Part shown: positions 22,426-33,877 of the stretch, one piece after another
Layout of the letters: each line of letters starts with the position of its first letter
Numbering within the stretch: position 1 is the first letter of the stretch
Assembly: GCA_029964075.1 (NCBI GenBank)
Contig: CM057148.1
Span: forward strand, 27,583,916-27,647,915
DNA length: 64,000 bases
Direction of reading: 5' to 3'
Source: Patiria pectinifera
Taxonomy: Eukaryota; Echinodermata; Asteroidea; Valvatida; Asterinidae
Notes under the pieces: model-generated
The model's database searches: none
The model's input: the letters and a program-made list of their open reading frames with translations, nothing else
What the model was told of the DNA's origin: nothing
Made by a program: the position numbers and the translations under genes

Positions 22426-22784
22426 TGAATAGGCCCTGGTTATCATTCTTAGTGACTGTAACAGTTCCACGTAATTGCTCCGTAAGTGCCTTTTTTAGGT
22501 TCAGTGTAACTGGGAATCTCAGTCAGACATGGTGTTAGCCTACTGGGGAACCTGCAGTGGGCACAGTTCTTGAGCAAAAACAAATTGGGGGAGGGGAGAA
22601 AGGGGTGCTTAACACATGATTTGGGGATGGGTTAGAATGAGATTGGAAGTCTCATTTAAAAGTCCTTGGCCCTCCTCGGCCCTTTGTTTCATTTCACCTT
22701 TTTTGACCTAACCATATTTAAAAATAAAAATTATATCAAGTAAGATATTTTTGTTTTGCTCATTCCCTGATTGGTCAACTGCAG

Positions 22785-22985
22785 AGACCGAGTGTCCAAT
22801 CCTGAGCCCAGTCTCTGGCGTCTCTCTGCTCCCGGCGGTATGCTACAACCGCCCAGTCTTTGGACGTGACTGTCTCCTATCCTGCGTCCATGATGGTTTT
22901 GTCATAGACCCCCAAGGCATGGACTATGTCACATGTCTAAGCGACGGGCAGTGGTCCCATAACATCTCAACAATCCAGTGTGTGG
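22785..22985 (+). CDS. Exon: CCP (sushi) module
   Basis: 201 nt, phase 1/1, acceptor AACTGCAG and donor GTGAGT. Six-Cys CCP: TECPILSPVSG start, AVC extra cysteine, DCLLSC core, DGF, QWSHN tryptophan and a final QCV. Confidence 0.85.
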
Positions 22986-24102
22986 GTGAGTCAGTTAAAT
23001 TTGATTGACTTTCAAGTTAAAACTTCAGTGCTGACCAAACGTAGCTCCAATGATAAAACCTCTTTTACATGTGTTCCTCAATGTACGTGTCAAATTAATG
23101 GAATTTTGATAGGGGTGTGTTAATGCCACTTACACGAAAATTGTGCTAATGTTTGTCAACATTGAGAATATTGGCACAAGAGGGACTAGCTGGTTGCCAC
23201 CAACATTAATGAATGTTATCAACAAAGGCAAACAGTCTTCCTGAGTTGTTAGATATTCCCATATTTAAAATGGCGACACCTCCAGACATTGAACATAATG
23301 CATGGCGCTTTTAGGGCTGAAATTTTACGGTATTTTTTTACATCCTAAGTAAATTCACATGACAAAGTTTTATTGCGTAACAGTCACAAGTAATATATCT
23401 TCAATTCAAAAAGATTCTATGTAAGTTTGGTGCTGCCATGACAACAGTCTTTCAATGACGACATCGTTTCTCTTTCAGGTTGGCGTGTTTGTAGGGCCAA
23501 GCTAGAGCAAATGCAAACACATTGGCATGACTGAACGCTCCCCAGTTTTTATGGATATCAGAAGATATCAAAATGTCAGATATTGACAGTGTTTGAACAC
23601 TGCGTCAGATGGCCTCTAGCCATATCCTCCTCTTCTTTTGAATTTCCCAAACTGCTTGTCACATGTTGACAAGAAGTAGCCACTGCTGGTGGGTATGAGT
23701 TCAAAATATGATCCACGACTTGGTTACCGTTTAGCATGGGCGACAATCTTTCTGAAGTTGGGGATTCATCCCCGAATAAAAACTGTAGCTTACGTATGAT
23801 TCTATGACTCACAATAGCTGATTCAATAACTCCAACCTCAAAAATGACATTTAAGTGATGAGTAAATTGATGCCTGAGATCGCACCACAGAGTGAACCAT
23901 GCCGTTAGGGCTTCGTGCTCGCATTAGTTCAGATCAAGGTATGTCCCCCCCCCCCCACTATTAAGAAGTGATTGACGTCCTGTTGGTGCATTGTCTTGAG
24001 CTTTCTCAACACCCATGTGAAATCCGGAGGATGGGCATAGAATTTAATCGAGGACGATGGCACCATTCCCGATGATGACAATTAACATCTTTCATTTTCC
24101 AG
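22986..24102. other. Intron, nothing recognised
   Basis: 1.1 kb of non-coding sequence. A short G/C tract near 23947 and a phrase (CAGATCGCACCACAGAG-like, near 23880) also seen in the hAT family at 16.7 kb are the only notable items. Confidence 0.45.
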
Positions 24103-24342
24103 ATCGTCAGAGCCCGCGATGGACAAGCTGCCCGTCCGTCGTTATTGTCCACGTGGAGGCTGGTCAGACATCAGCCCAGGTGGACTGGGCCATCGAGGCT
24201 ACAGATAACGATGACCTCCCGCCGACAGTGACCTGTGACCCTGGGCCTGGTCAATTTAACCTTGGCGAACACCAGGTCATCTGCATTGCCATGGATTTGG
24301 CGGGAAATTCGGAGACGTGTCGTTTTCAAGTTATAGTGGAAG
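24103..24342 (+). CDS. Exon: HYR module 3, single exon
   Basis: 240 nt, phase 1/1, acceptor TTTTCCAG and donor GTTGGT. It reads a Cys-Pro (SCPSV), the EATDNDD turn, then CIAMDLAGN and a final Cys in ETCRF. Unlike HYR modules 1 and 2 it has no internal intron. Confidence 0.85.
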
Positions 24343-24444
24343 GTTGGTATCAATAATTAATGCTCCAAGCCAACTTGAATCATCGATCCTGATTAGTGGA
24401 TTAGTGGCACGTAGTATGGTATTATCCCATATACCATATGGTCT

Positions 24445-24960
24445 TTACTATACCTCATACATATTCATGATCGAGAGCCAAACTCTCACTGGTCAATTCA
24501 TCATCACGTGCCAGATGTTATTCTTGCTGTTTACCAAATGCGCGCGAGGATTCACACGCAGGCTAAATACGCATGCGTAGTAGACTGTCGCACAGGTTAC
24601 CCGTGCAACAGTCTACTACGCATGCACTTTACAGAGCAATCGAGGAACTGTCGGACGGGTGTAGTATGCACGACCGAACATCGCCCAAGAGAGATGTTTG
24701 GTTGCACGGTACGCAGTTCGCGTAAATTATATAATTGCCGGACTGGAGAAAATGTATGGACAATAAAGATGCCTCCTGTACAAAAGAAAGTTGTACACAA
24801 ACAACTGTATTTACAACTGTAGTTACTGTATTGCAAACGAACCGAACTAGTTGAGCAACAATATTCTTTTGGTGAGCTGTTCAAGTTTCTCCGAAAATTT
24901 TGTTTTAGGTGCACAATTATATATAAAACAAATCGGCAACTGAATATGTATGAGGTATAG
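24445..24960. repeat. Inverted-repeat element
   Basis: The left end TACTATACCTCATACATATT (about 24447) has its complement at about 24939-24960. Between them, at 24580-24635, is a second palindrome around GCATGCGTAGTAGACTGT. The structure suggests a MITE; the exact borders are uncertain. Confidence 0.6.
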
Positions 24961-24961
24961 T

Positions 24962-25122
24962 AAAACAAATATAACATGGTTTATTTCGGGTTGACAGTCG
25001 ATATTAGCTCCCCTCGGTATTGGAAGTTGGCAAACTAGTTCCCGAGGCGAAGTCAACTTCCAATACCTCGGGGAGCGAATATCGACTGTTCACCCTCAAA
25101 CCATGTTATATTTGTATAATAT
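24962..25122. repeat. Palindromic MITE
   Basis: The arms ACAAATATAACATGGTTT and AAACCATGTTATATTTGT enclose further complementary segments (CAGTCGATATTAGCTCCCC against GGGGAGCGAATATCGACTG). The whole can fold into a hairpin of about 160 nt. Confidence 0.75.
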
Positions 25123-25274
25123 CACATTCCACATCTTGTGCTATTCTAGAATGCCCAAAACTAAGCCTACTGCATGCAATGGGATAACCGTTGAAAAGTT
25201 TGTGTACCGCATGCATACGTGTTCCATCTCTACTTTGCATAAAGTTTGCTCGAAGATAAACTTGTTTTCCTACC

Positions 25275-25385
25275 TGCGCTCGTGGAACATGGAAAATTGA
25301 GTGCATCTGTGTCTCGTACATACTACCCGGCCTTCGGCTTTGTGGCATATATAGAACACGGATGCAAATCATTTTTCGTATTTCA
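25275..25385. repeat. Foldback repeat centred on CGGCCTTCGG
   Basis: It begins GCTCGTGGAACATGGAAAAT and runs through CCGGCCTTCGGCT to a TTTTTCG...CACTTGGGCTCGAGGG end that roughly complements the start. A better-preserved copy of the same family is at 31437-31563. Confidence 0.65.
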
Positions 25386-26249
25386 CTTGGGCTCGAGGGT
25401 TAACTATAAAATACTAATAAATTAACATTTATATTGCGCGATCTTCATAAAAATGATCAACGTGCATTACATAAAATACCACAGAAAATTACATTAAAAA
25501 ACAAGAAATAAAATCAGTTGCATCCTATGTAAAAAGAGGGGTAAAACTACTGGAAAATATGTCAAGACGATGAAAAATTAACAATACACGATACATGAAC
25601 ATCAACATTAGATAAAAACAAGCAATAAAATTAGTTAAAAGCCAGTTTAAAACGATATGTCTTTACTTTACGCTTAAAAATGTCAATGGACCGCGGTTGT
25701 TGGATATCAGCAGGCAACTTATTCCATAATTCAGGGGTTGCATTTATAAAGATCTACCCCCGGTGTTTTAAATATTCTACACTTTAGGGAAAAATCAAGG
25801 ATGATTTTTGTTTTATTGAACTACAGGAGACAGTATACATTTGATGCACAAACAACACTTACCACAACTCATGGTCAGTGTTGGTCAATGGCCCCCACAT
25901 GGGAGGTCCCCCACATCCTGTTTCCAAGTACTCTCCCTCATGAGTCATGGAAACAGATAGTTTTTCATAGCAACCAGTTCATTGAAATAATTAGTATTGT
26001 CTCTATGTGTCATGAAATGGGTTTATATTGTGAAGGCAAGTGTGATCAGCTTCATTCTGATTCAAGCCGCAGCAGCACTGACTTTAAGAATTTCCTTCAC
26101 AATGCCTCGCTGATGTACTTTTGGGATTGACAGTGTAAAGCTTTGAACATTAAAAGAAGTATTTTAAAATCTATACAAAATTTTACTGGCAGCCAATGTA
26201 ATTAACACAAGCCCGGTGATATGTGGTTGAATTTGTGAGTGTTGCTAAC

Positions 26250-28700
26250 TAGCCTAGCAGCTGCATTTTGAACTCGTTGTAACTTAGCTATTTCAGAGGT
26301 GGGTAAGCCATACAGAAGACTGTTACAATCATCATCATCAAGTCGACTCTCGTCGGACTGCAACAAAGGTATGCCATACATCACAGTCTCGCATGGCAAT
26401 CCTGATCTCGGCTGTGGAGGCAAGCCCAGTGTCACGACACAGCTGGTCCACATAGGGTAGTGTCTGCCCACCTCAAGAGGCTACCCAATATGTGGGTTAA
26501 TTCCCTTTGGATGAGTTGGCTTGCAACTATCTGTGGATGTCGTACGCAGTATCCAGCCAATCGCAGACGCCTAGTTCTGATAGTTGTAGAGATCCTTGGC
26601 AGGTTGCCATAGAGCACCTCATTCCTGACTTTGTCTCTCCAACTCACGTCTAGAGCCATCCTCAGCATGCGAGTGTAGCAGCCGTCGAGTCGAGCCTCTT
26701 GCTTTGTAGTAAGGGTCCATGCCCAGGCGTGGATCCAGGATTTCTTTAGACAGGGGGCACATCTTAGAGCATTTGTTCTGAGGAGCTGCGGCAGCGGAGC
26801 GAACTTATTATATGCGAAGGTCCCCGCTTAAGGGCCCCGGATAATTTTGGATTCTGGATGCTCTGTGCTGCAATCTGAGGGGCCCCTTCCCCCTGATTAT
26901 TTGTGCAAAAGTTGATAATCTTTAAAAATTGTTAGGATTTTTAAAATATTTTTTTTACTTTTTACAAATTTAAGCTACTGTTGTAAAACCATGCAAACCA
27001 TGTATTTTTGTCTTATTATAAAAAAGAAGGAAAAAAAAAAAAAAAGAAGGTAAACTGTTGAAACGTAAACTGTTGCAACGCAACGTGCGCTGAGGCATTT
27101 GCTCCAAGGACTAATGCGATAACGTGAAGCAGTGTCTTATGGGGGCCCCTCGAATTAAGTTGAGAATTCCCCCTTTGTGTTGTGGTGCAAACACTGACTC
27201 CATTTCATCAAAATCATTTGGATATTGTTTGTATTTTTGTTTTCATTAAGATTATTAGTTATTTGTTTTCATTTGTTTTCTCTTTTTTTTTTTTTTTTTT
27301 GTGTTTTTTTAGTTTTTTTCATTGGTTTGAAATTGTACTCTCTTATTTGTTTAGTTTCTTCGTTAAGTTTCTTCTGTTCTTCACAGAGATAATCAATTTT
27401 TTTTTTCATATTTTTTTTTTTTTATTTTTTTTTTTTTAAAGGAAATTGGATGTTAAGGATTTGTCAGGAGGTCTGCCCTGCGACTAATAATGTCTGCCGA
27501 ATATGTCTTTCGCGAGGTCCGGGGCCCCAGGGCGGGGAAGGTTTTTTTTTTTTTAGGCCCCAGGATTTTGACTGAATAGATGCTCTGCGTGGCCCCTCTT
27601 TCCGATATCTGGCCCCTCTCCTGAAGTTATTTAAGTTAATGTTTTTTTCATTGGTTTTATTTTTTTCATTATATTAGTATACATGTTTATTTTGCTTTTT
27701 CTTATGTTTTAAGTTTCTTATGTTTTTCACTTGATAATCATTTTCGTTTGCATAATTGTTTTCTTGTATAGTTTGAGTTTGACTTTTTTTAACTTTATTT
27801 TGAAACTTTTGCTTAGGATCATTTTCAAAGTTTTGTAATTAAGATAAAACTTTAAGATTTTCAATAAGATTTTTTTTACATGAAGCGTTTTTTTTGGACA
27901 TGGTGGGACTCCTTGGAAAAAAATACCAAATGATGCTACAATTGTTATACGAAAACACACCCCTTGTCTAAATTAGTGACCGTGTGCGTATAGATCCGAT
28001 CCTGGCTGATCCGATCGCGCTCATCAACATCGCAACAAAACACAGCACATCACGCAACACAGCTGTCACGTGTTTTCGCATTTTGCATCCGTACACTATT
28101 TCCAAGCCATTTCCAAACAGATAATATGCTGAATATGTGGGATACGATGGACGTGCGATCGTGTTCAAGCTTAAGTTTCTCTAGCCAGTCCCAGGCCATG
28201 TTTGCAGGCACTAACATTCGTTTTTTTATTGTTGTTTACATTTTATGTTATTGATTTTTTTTTCCCTTCCCTCCTCTCTCTCCCCTCTCCATTTCTTTCC
28301 CCTCCTTTTTTTTTTTTTTTTTTTTTTTTGACCTTGGGGCACGTTGGCCCACCCCTGGGGGATACCTCAGAGCCGTACAGTAGGATGGACTCCACAGATG
28401 CACGGAATGGAGCTCGTTTGAGTTTATCCGGCATCGTAGACTTCCAGATCTACTTCAGGCTTTGGCAAGCCTTCCAAGCCTGTACTTTCCTCACTCGGAT
28501 GTCCTTGTCTGTTGAGATGATGTAGGAGCCAAGTCTTTTCTCACTGCTAAGGTGGTGCCGTCCTTGGTGTTGATTTTCACATCCTCATTGTTGATGTTAA
28601 AGCACATGGCTTCCGTCTTATTGGCATTGATCTGCAGGCCAATCTTTTTGCACTCGCCTTCTACGCTGAGGAACAGAACTTGTGCCTTCTGCACCGAATC
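26250..28700 (-). pseudogene. Non-LTR retrotransposon (LINE) RT remnant, interrupted
   Basis: On the minus strand, 28700 down to about 28366 encodes the end of a reverse transcriptase (CKKIGLQINANKTEAM, then the IWKS-type region and LLYGSE). The reading resumes at about 26723 with WTLT, then GCYTRMLRMALDVSWRD and LYGNLP, down to about 26400. Both halves carry stops and frame breaks. The 1.6 kb between them is a later insertion. The motif set is that of RTE/CR1-like LINE C-termini; the clade is not certain. Confidence 0.75.
26724..28357. mobile_element. hAT-like non-autonomous element inserted in the LINE
   Basis: It starts CAGGCGTGGATCC and ends GGCCCACCCCTG, roughly inverted ends. It shares internal phrases (GGGGCCCC, GAATCC/GGATGCTCTG) with the 313-bp MITE at 16521. 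It includes long T-rich tracts (27270-27440, 28300-28330). The flanking octamers TCCATGCC and GGGATACC match at only five of eight positions, so the TSD is decayed or absent. Confidence 0.6.
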
Positions 28701-29154
28701 TGAGACCAGAGGGATGTCACTGTTACAATAATCAAGGCTGCTGGTAACAAATGCATGTGCAAGAGTGACAACTTGCTGATGTTGCTAATTCGGGTCAAAA
28801 TAAGCTCCCAGATTTCTAACTGACGCACTTGGAGCAATGCGAGTACAATTTTAAGGTTGTCAACTGAGAAATTCAGTTTTGTCATCATTAATCATTAATC
28901 TATCATGAAGCATCCATGCTTCGACTGTCCATAGCCTCAACAGCTGCAGCCTGTGTGACACTTGAACCAGGTTTAAAAGACAAGTACAGATGAGTGTCAT
29001 CAGTGATAACTAATAATACGACGTCAAGGTGCTACAGAACAATACATAAGAAGAAAAGAGGTGTGCTCAATTTGCTACTTAATAATTTAGGTTAAGGGCA
29101 AGTACATGCCAACATTATTATATTGGCAGTGCTTTTTCAAGCCAGTCAGCTGAC

Positions 29155-29290
29155 ACTGGCAAGCTTGATCGTTAAGACATCTGCACTAGAAGGAGGTTTT
29201 GGGTTTGGATCCCACCTGAGCTCTCAGACAACATGAAGTATACAGTGCTTACAAAATTAGTTGTCGGAAGGCAAAGCCATTGTAAGTTCT
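29155..29290 (+). mobile_element. Decayed tRNA-derived SINE
   Basis: GATCGTTAAGACATCTGCACT followed by GGGTTTGGATCCC resembles the heads at 22262 and 59150, with substitutions in both boxes. Confidence 0.5.
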
Positions 29291-29785
29291 ACTTTCAGAC
29301 AAATTCAGGCACGTGAACATGTAAACTTATGACGCCCCCTTCAATGGAGAAACCTTTATACTCATGTTCAAAGCAACTGCCCCATGACAGATTATCTGAT
29401 CACTGCAATGCTTATGCCATTGAAGGGAGCCTTCATGATAGAATTGATAGCCTGCCCAGATTGGTCAAACCCAGGTTCAGACTAATACTCTAGAGTTGCA
29501 TCAAACTAAATTATTTCTAAGTATATTTGTAAATTAATAGTTTGGTATTCAAAATATTTAGAAATGACTGGGTCCGGCCAGTCCAGTTTGTATGGAACCG
29601 AAACATATAATTTAAATCTCTCCCAATTAATACTTGGTTTGGTGGAACAAACTGGATTGCCAGTTTGGAATGGGCAAACGATTACCATGACTATAAACTT
29701 GAAACTGTCACAGTGGAGTGAGTCTAGATTTTTCCAGAAGTTGCCCAATTCACTAGTTTCTGTCTGTAATTTAAATTGTTGTCAG

Positions 29786-29977
29786 CTCGCAGATGCCCTG
29801 TCCTCGCCCCACCATTCTTTGGAGAGTTTGTAGGTGAGTGTCAGAGGGTCTATGGCAGCGTGTGTCGAGTACAGTGCAGCAGTGTTGGGTACCAGTTGGT
29901 TGGTTCCAGTGAAGTGACCTGCGTGTTTGACGGGAACAACACATACTGGCAGCGAGCGGAAACACCCCGGTGTGAAT
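29786..29977 (+). CDS. Exon: CCP (sushi) module
   Basis: 192 nt, phase 1/1, acceptor TTGTTGTCAG and donor GTAAGT. Six-Cys CCP: RRCPVLAPP start, GEC extra cysteine, VCRVQC core, VGY, YWQR tryptophan and a final RCE. A second AG seven bases downstream (CTCGCAG) would break the frame, which decides the start. Confidence 0.84.
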
Positions 29978-30847
29978 GTAAGTCAAATATTTTATGCTTT
30001 GTTTCCCCAGTTAAATTACGAGGTCGTTGTATGGACTCTAGGAGCAGACTATGACCAAAGTCAGATCAAGGGGGAGGGGGAAGGGGGCAAAGTGGGGCAT
30101 TCCACCTCCATAAAAAACACAAATAAACAAAACAAAACGGAAAATTCATGGTAAAGGAGACTTAATGCTCTCATTAAGTTGCAGTTTATAGCACGTTATT
30201 TACACTTAATGACTCAGTCGTCAGTCCACAAGTTAGTCAGTCCACACGACTCAGTCGGGAGTCAGTCAGTCGGTCAAGTCAGTTAATCTCTAATTTTTCA
30301 GTGAGTCAGTAGTCAGTCAGTATTAAGCCAGTCAGTCAGTCAGTCACAAATCAATCAGTAAGTCAGTTGGGAGTCGGTCAGTCAGTGGGGAGTCGGGGAG
30401 TCAGTCAGTCAGTCAGTAGTCAGTGGGGAGTCAGTCAGTCAGTCAATCACTCATAACTCAGTCGGCGAGTCAGTCAGTCAGTGGTGATTGTAAAAGTACA
30501 TGTATTTGCTTACCAATGAGATTAAACCAGTCAAGCGTGCCATTGTGGGCGGTGCTCTGGTCCGCTGCTTGCATGTGAAGGCAGTCTTGAATGTGATACA
30601 ATCCTTTGTGGATGTGTCATGTGTGCGTTATTGCGTGTACGGTCCGCCTACACGCGTGCAAGACTCCCCAACCTATGGCCACTGGCCCAGGTATCAGTCA
30701 GTCATCTTAGTTCAGAGGACAATAGGCTTCCCCTTTGGATCCAGTAAAAATTTGAGCAGTTTGTTAATTCTCAGACAGGCTTTCAAGTCAATGTTACACA
30801 ACTATCATATCCGAATCATTTATTTTCAATTGTTATGATATTTTCAG
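29978..30847. other. Intron with an AGTC tetranucleotide microsatellite
   Basis: Imperfect (AGTC)n covers about 30215-30485. Nothing else is recognised. Confidence 0.7.
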
Positions 30848-31051
30848 TGGTCAGCTGTGATGCCTTAGTTTTGCCGACCGGTGTACAAGTCGTTCCATCA
30901 ATCTGCAGAGTTGGTACTCCACTAGCTGGTACCCTGTGTAGTTTCTACTGTTTGAATGGACTGGTTCTTACCGGGGGTGTCTCGTCTATCGTATGCGGAG
31001 TTCAAGGCTCGTGGGAAGATGGCTTAGCCAATCTACCGACAAGTTGTGAAG
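30848..31051 (+). CDS. Exon: CCP (sushi) module
   Basis: 204 nt, phase 1/1, acceptor TATTTTCAG and donor GTATTA. Six-Cys CCP: VSCDALVLPTG start, SIC extra cysteine, LCSFYC core, NGL in place of GY, SWED tryptophan and a final SCE. Confidence 0.86.
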
Positions 31052-31953
31052 GTATTATAGGTGTTAATAGTGGTGCAAAAACAGTAAAGAATTGTTGTCC
31101 TAGGTTTTTTGCATAAGAGAGGTGAAGAGGTGGCTGCCATTTGCCCTCGAGACAGTACAAAACCCATTTACTATAATATCACAATAGACAACAAATGTCT
31201 TGTTATAATAATTTATTACACAAGCAAACTTGTATCGTAAATGCTGATTGGTCGATCTATGGCAACAACAGTGAGATATATTATGCGGTATTGCACAGTC
31301 CATATCGCACCCTGCGTATTGTACTATTCCAAGATGCGAGTGACATTCCAGCTACATGTGCTAAACCGCTAAAAGGTTCTCGCAAAGCGTGCTAGTTCAT
31401 ATTTACTGTGTGTCAAGTTTGCTTGTTGTCATCGTGGTTGCGCTTGTGGAACATGGAAAATGTAGTGGGTCTTTAATGTCCCACATATCGTTCGGCCTTC
31501 GGCCTCGTGTTATGTGGGACACAGAAGCACTACATTTTTCCGTGTTCCACTCGCGCTCACGGGATAGCTTCTTACATCTTGTTTTAGTCTTTATAAATAA
31601 TGACAACAAAATAATGATAAAACAAAACTTTCCGTAAAGACAGAAATTTTATCTGTTTGTCACCCGATTGCATTTTGATTGAGCAGTCTAGTGCTTTGGT
31701 CTTTGGTCTCTTTATATGGAGATCATGTATGTCAATGGTTCCCGAGCACCCGGTTGTAGCCGGCACTCAGGGCGTGTAGTGCAAATGTTGCATGAAGCAC
31801 AGGGTCTCACAACCAGTTTTAAACATCAGTAAGGTACGGTGGTTTAAAAACACCCATATGATGGGCCTGATACCAATAGGAATAGGTAAACTGTCTCGGG
31901 TATTTTTGAGTGTATTGTTAAATAAAGGTTTTCCGTCTTGTTTTTCCTGTTAG
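31052..31953. other. Intron with a foldback repeat
   Basis: Besides the foldback at 31437-31563 it shows only AT-rich sequence. Confidence 0.5.
31437..31563. repeat. Foldback repeat centred on CGGCCTTCGGCC
   Basis: The arms GGTTGCGCTTGTGGAACATG and CGTGTTCCACTCGCGCTCAC are imperfect complements. Inner complementary parts are TGTCCCACAT and ATGTGGGACA. Its relative is at 25275-25385. Confidence 0.75.
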
Positions 31954-32205
31954 ATCAAACTCCCCCTTTCCTCACCTTTTGCCCGGGACCCATTTACGCC
32001 ACAGTTACAGACCCATCCGGGTACTCTGTGACCTTTGACCTGCCTAGAGCCCAAGACAACAGCCAGTCTGGTACCTTGACTCTCGTGACGTTACCAGCCG
32101 ATATCACTTCGCCGTATTTGTTCAACAAGTCCACTGAAGTGACGTACACGTTTAGTGATGAGGCCGGCAACTCCGTCAGTTGCATTTTCTGGGTCTACAT
32201 ACTCG
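31954..32205 (+). CDS. Exon: HYR module 4, single exon
   Basis: 252 nt, phase 1/1, acceptor CCTGTTAG and donor GTGAGT. It reads DQTPPFLTFCPG, an FDLPRAQDNSQSG turn, VTYTFSDEAGN and a final Cys in SCIFW. It pairs with the next exon as a HYR-HYR tandem, as in vertebrate SVEP1. Confidence 0.86.
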
Positions 32206-32740
32206 GTGAGTACAAAGTCTGGTCCTCTGCATGTCAGCACGAGTGAACAAGAGCAAGAAAAGGTGTGTTTTTGGGCAAAATGGCTTTGTTTAAACTCCAT
32301 TGAGTGCCATCCCCCTCACATGTCCAAAGGGTGCCAAAACTGACGTGATTTTGCCTTAAGACAAAACTATAGACAATTTTTAGGGGTCAGGTAATGTCGG
32401 ACTTCTGTTATATTCATATAGAGGACAGTAGGGTCCACAATTCTTGAAGGTCCACAATTGACGATCCTGTACAAAATTGGGACACTGGGGCCCACAATTG
32501 AGGTTGTTTGTTTGTGGGGCCTGCCCTGCACATACACATGATGCAGAGGTAATTTACCATGCGGTGCATATGAGGTAATTTATATGCAACGCAGTGGGGC
32601 TGTAATGTAAATGGTCATTTTTACAGACTGGACACGTGGTTGTTCTAGTCCAATGAAAGTACAGTATTAGAGACAGGTAATAAATTATACTCATAAATCA
32701 TACCTATTTATAAGCTTGAAGTGTCATTGCTATTTAATAG
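32206..32740. other. Intron, nothing recognised
   Basis: 535 nt of non-coding sequence without recognisable repeats or ORFs. Confidence 0.5.
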
Positions 32741-32989
32741 ATGAGAGGGCACCGGAGGTTGTCTTCTGCCCAGACAGCTACAGTTTCACAGCTCAGGCTA
32801 GTGTAACGGAAGTCACCTGGGAGGAGCCTTTATTCCGCGATCCTTCTGGAGATGAGTTGGTGGTCACCAGTAACAGGGGACTGGGTAACCGAGACAACTT
32901 CACGGTGGGGACGCATAACGTGATGTACACGGCGCGGGACACCGACAACGGAAAGACTGCAACATGTGAATTCACGGTGACAATACAGT
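32741..32989 (+). CDS. Exon: HYR module 5, single exon
   Basis: 249 nt, phase 1/1, acceptor TTTAATAG and donor GTGAGT. It reads DERAPEVVFCPD, WEEPLFRDPSGD, VMYTARDTDNGK and a final Cys in TCEFTVTIQ. Confidence 0.86.
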
Positions 32990-33676
32990 GTGAGTTAAAA
33001 CCTGAGAAATATGAAGAGTTTATTTCCAAAACACAATACATCCACTTACTAAAGACTAACAACTATATAACAGCTGTTTCTAAACTTTTTGCTTTACTTT
33101 ATTCTTAAATTGTGTTTATTTAAGCCATCAAAACTGACTTTAAGCAGCCAGGAGAGCATGGGATTTTATTAAAGGTAACAAAATAGCATTTATTGTGTTT
33201 TGGAAATATTCAGCTTCTGGGTGTGAGATTGAGCTGGGCACAGAGTCACAGTGGTGGGGAGGGGGGAGGTTGTCACCTAACTTTAGAGGGCGCTGATGTT
33301 CAAACGTGCATGTATCACACGTTGTATGCCTATCGCTCCATATCAGAATCTACTGTTTTACTTAAGTAAATTGGATGTTGAAATATCAATTTTTTACTTA
33401 AAAGTTAAAAAATATTTTGTTATGTCTATGGTCTCCATCATGCGCAACATTAGAGACGTAGGTTATTGCCGTAGCAAAAGGAGGGGGGGGGGGTAATTCC
33501 CCCCTACACTCCCCATACAAGCATTGTTGCTCCTCCCCCCTTGGCTGCTATGCATGTTGCCCATTCGGGTGTTAAAACACCATTTCTATAATCACAGCAG
33601 TCAACAATTGTTAATTGTCAGAAAACAAACCTCTGATAATGGATGTCATGTTCATCTGTCTTTATCATTGGAACAG
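32990..33676. other. Intron, nothing recognised
   Basis: 687 nt. It has short G and C homopolymer tracts near 33480-33510 and otherwise nothing I can name. Confidence 0.5.
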
Positions 33677-33877
33677 ATGCGTCGTGTCATAGTTTGGATG
33701 CCCCTGCAAATGGGGCCCTTGCCTGCGATCTTTGGGTCCAGGGTACTATATGCAGCATGTTCTGCAATGAGATGTATGATATTCCAAGGCTTCGCAGTGA
33801 TGAGAGACCACCCGTTCAGTTCATTTGTGGCTTGTCAGGCACCTGGAGGCCTAACGATTTTATTCCAGATTGCTCAG
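33677..33877 (+). CDS. Exon: CCP (sushi) module, last before the unique segment
   Basis: 201 nt, phase 1/1, acceptor TTGGAACAG and donor GTATGT. Six-Cys CCP: ASCHSLDAPANG start, LAC extra cysteine, ICSMFC core, a divergent EMYDI instead of GY, TWRP tryptophan and a final DCS. Its place after two HYR modules fits CCP4 of SVEP1. Confidence 0.84.

Larger units (their letters stand above)
21515..22784. other. Intron with a MITE and a SINE
   Basis: It contains the inverted-repeat element at 21813-22013 and the SINE at 22262-22425. The other sequence is unremarkable. Confidence 0.55.
24343..29785. other. Large intron with palindromic MITEs and a broken LINE
   Basis: This 5.4 kb intron contains foldback elements at 24445-25125, a CGGCCTTCGG-centred foldback at about 25275-25385, the LINE remnant at 26250-28700 with a hAT-like insertion, and a decayed tRNA-SINE at 29155-29290. 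No host exon was found in it. Confidence 0.55.

Noticed and set aside
27182-27439. Phe-rich 85-residue ORF
   Set aside because: It is a translation of T-rich low-complexity DNA inside the hAT-like insertion.
30200-30485. Regulatory array of AGTC motifs
   Set aside because: Imperfect tetranucleotide microsatellite; no sign of function beyond simple-sequence expansion.
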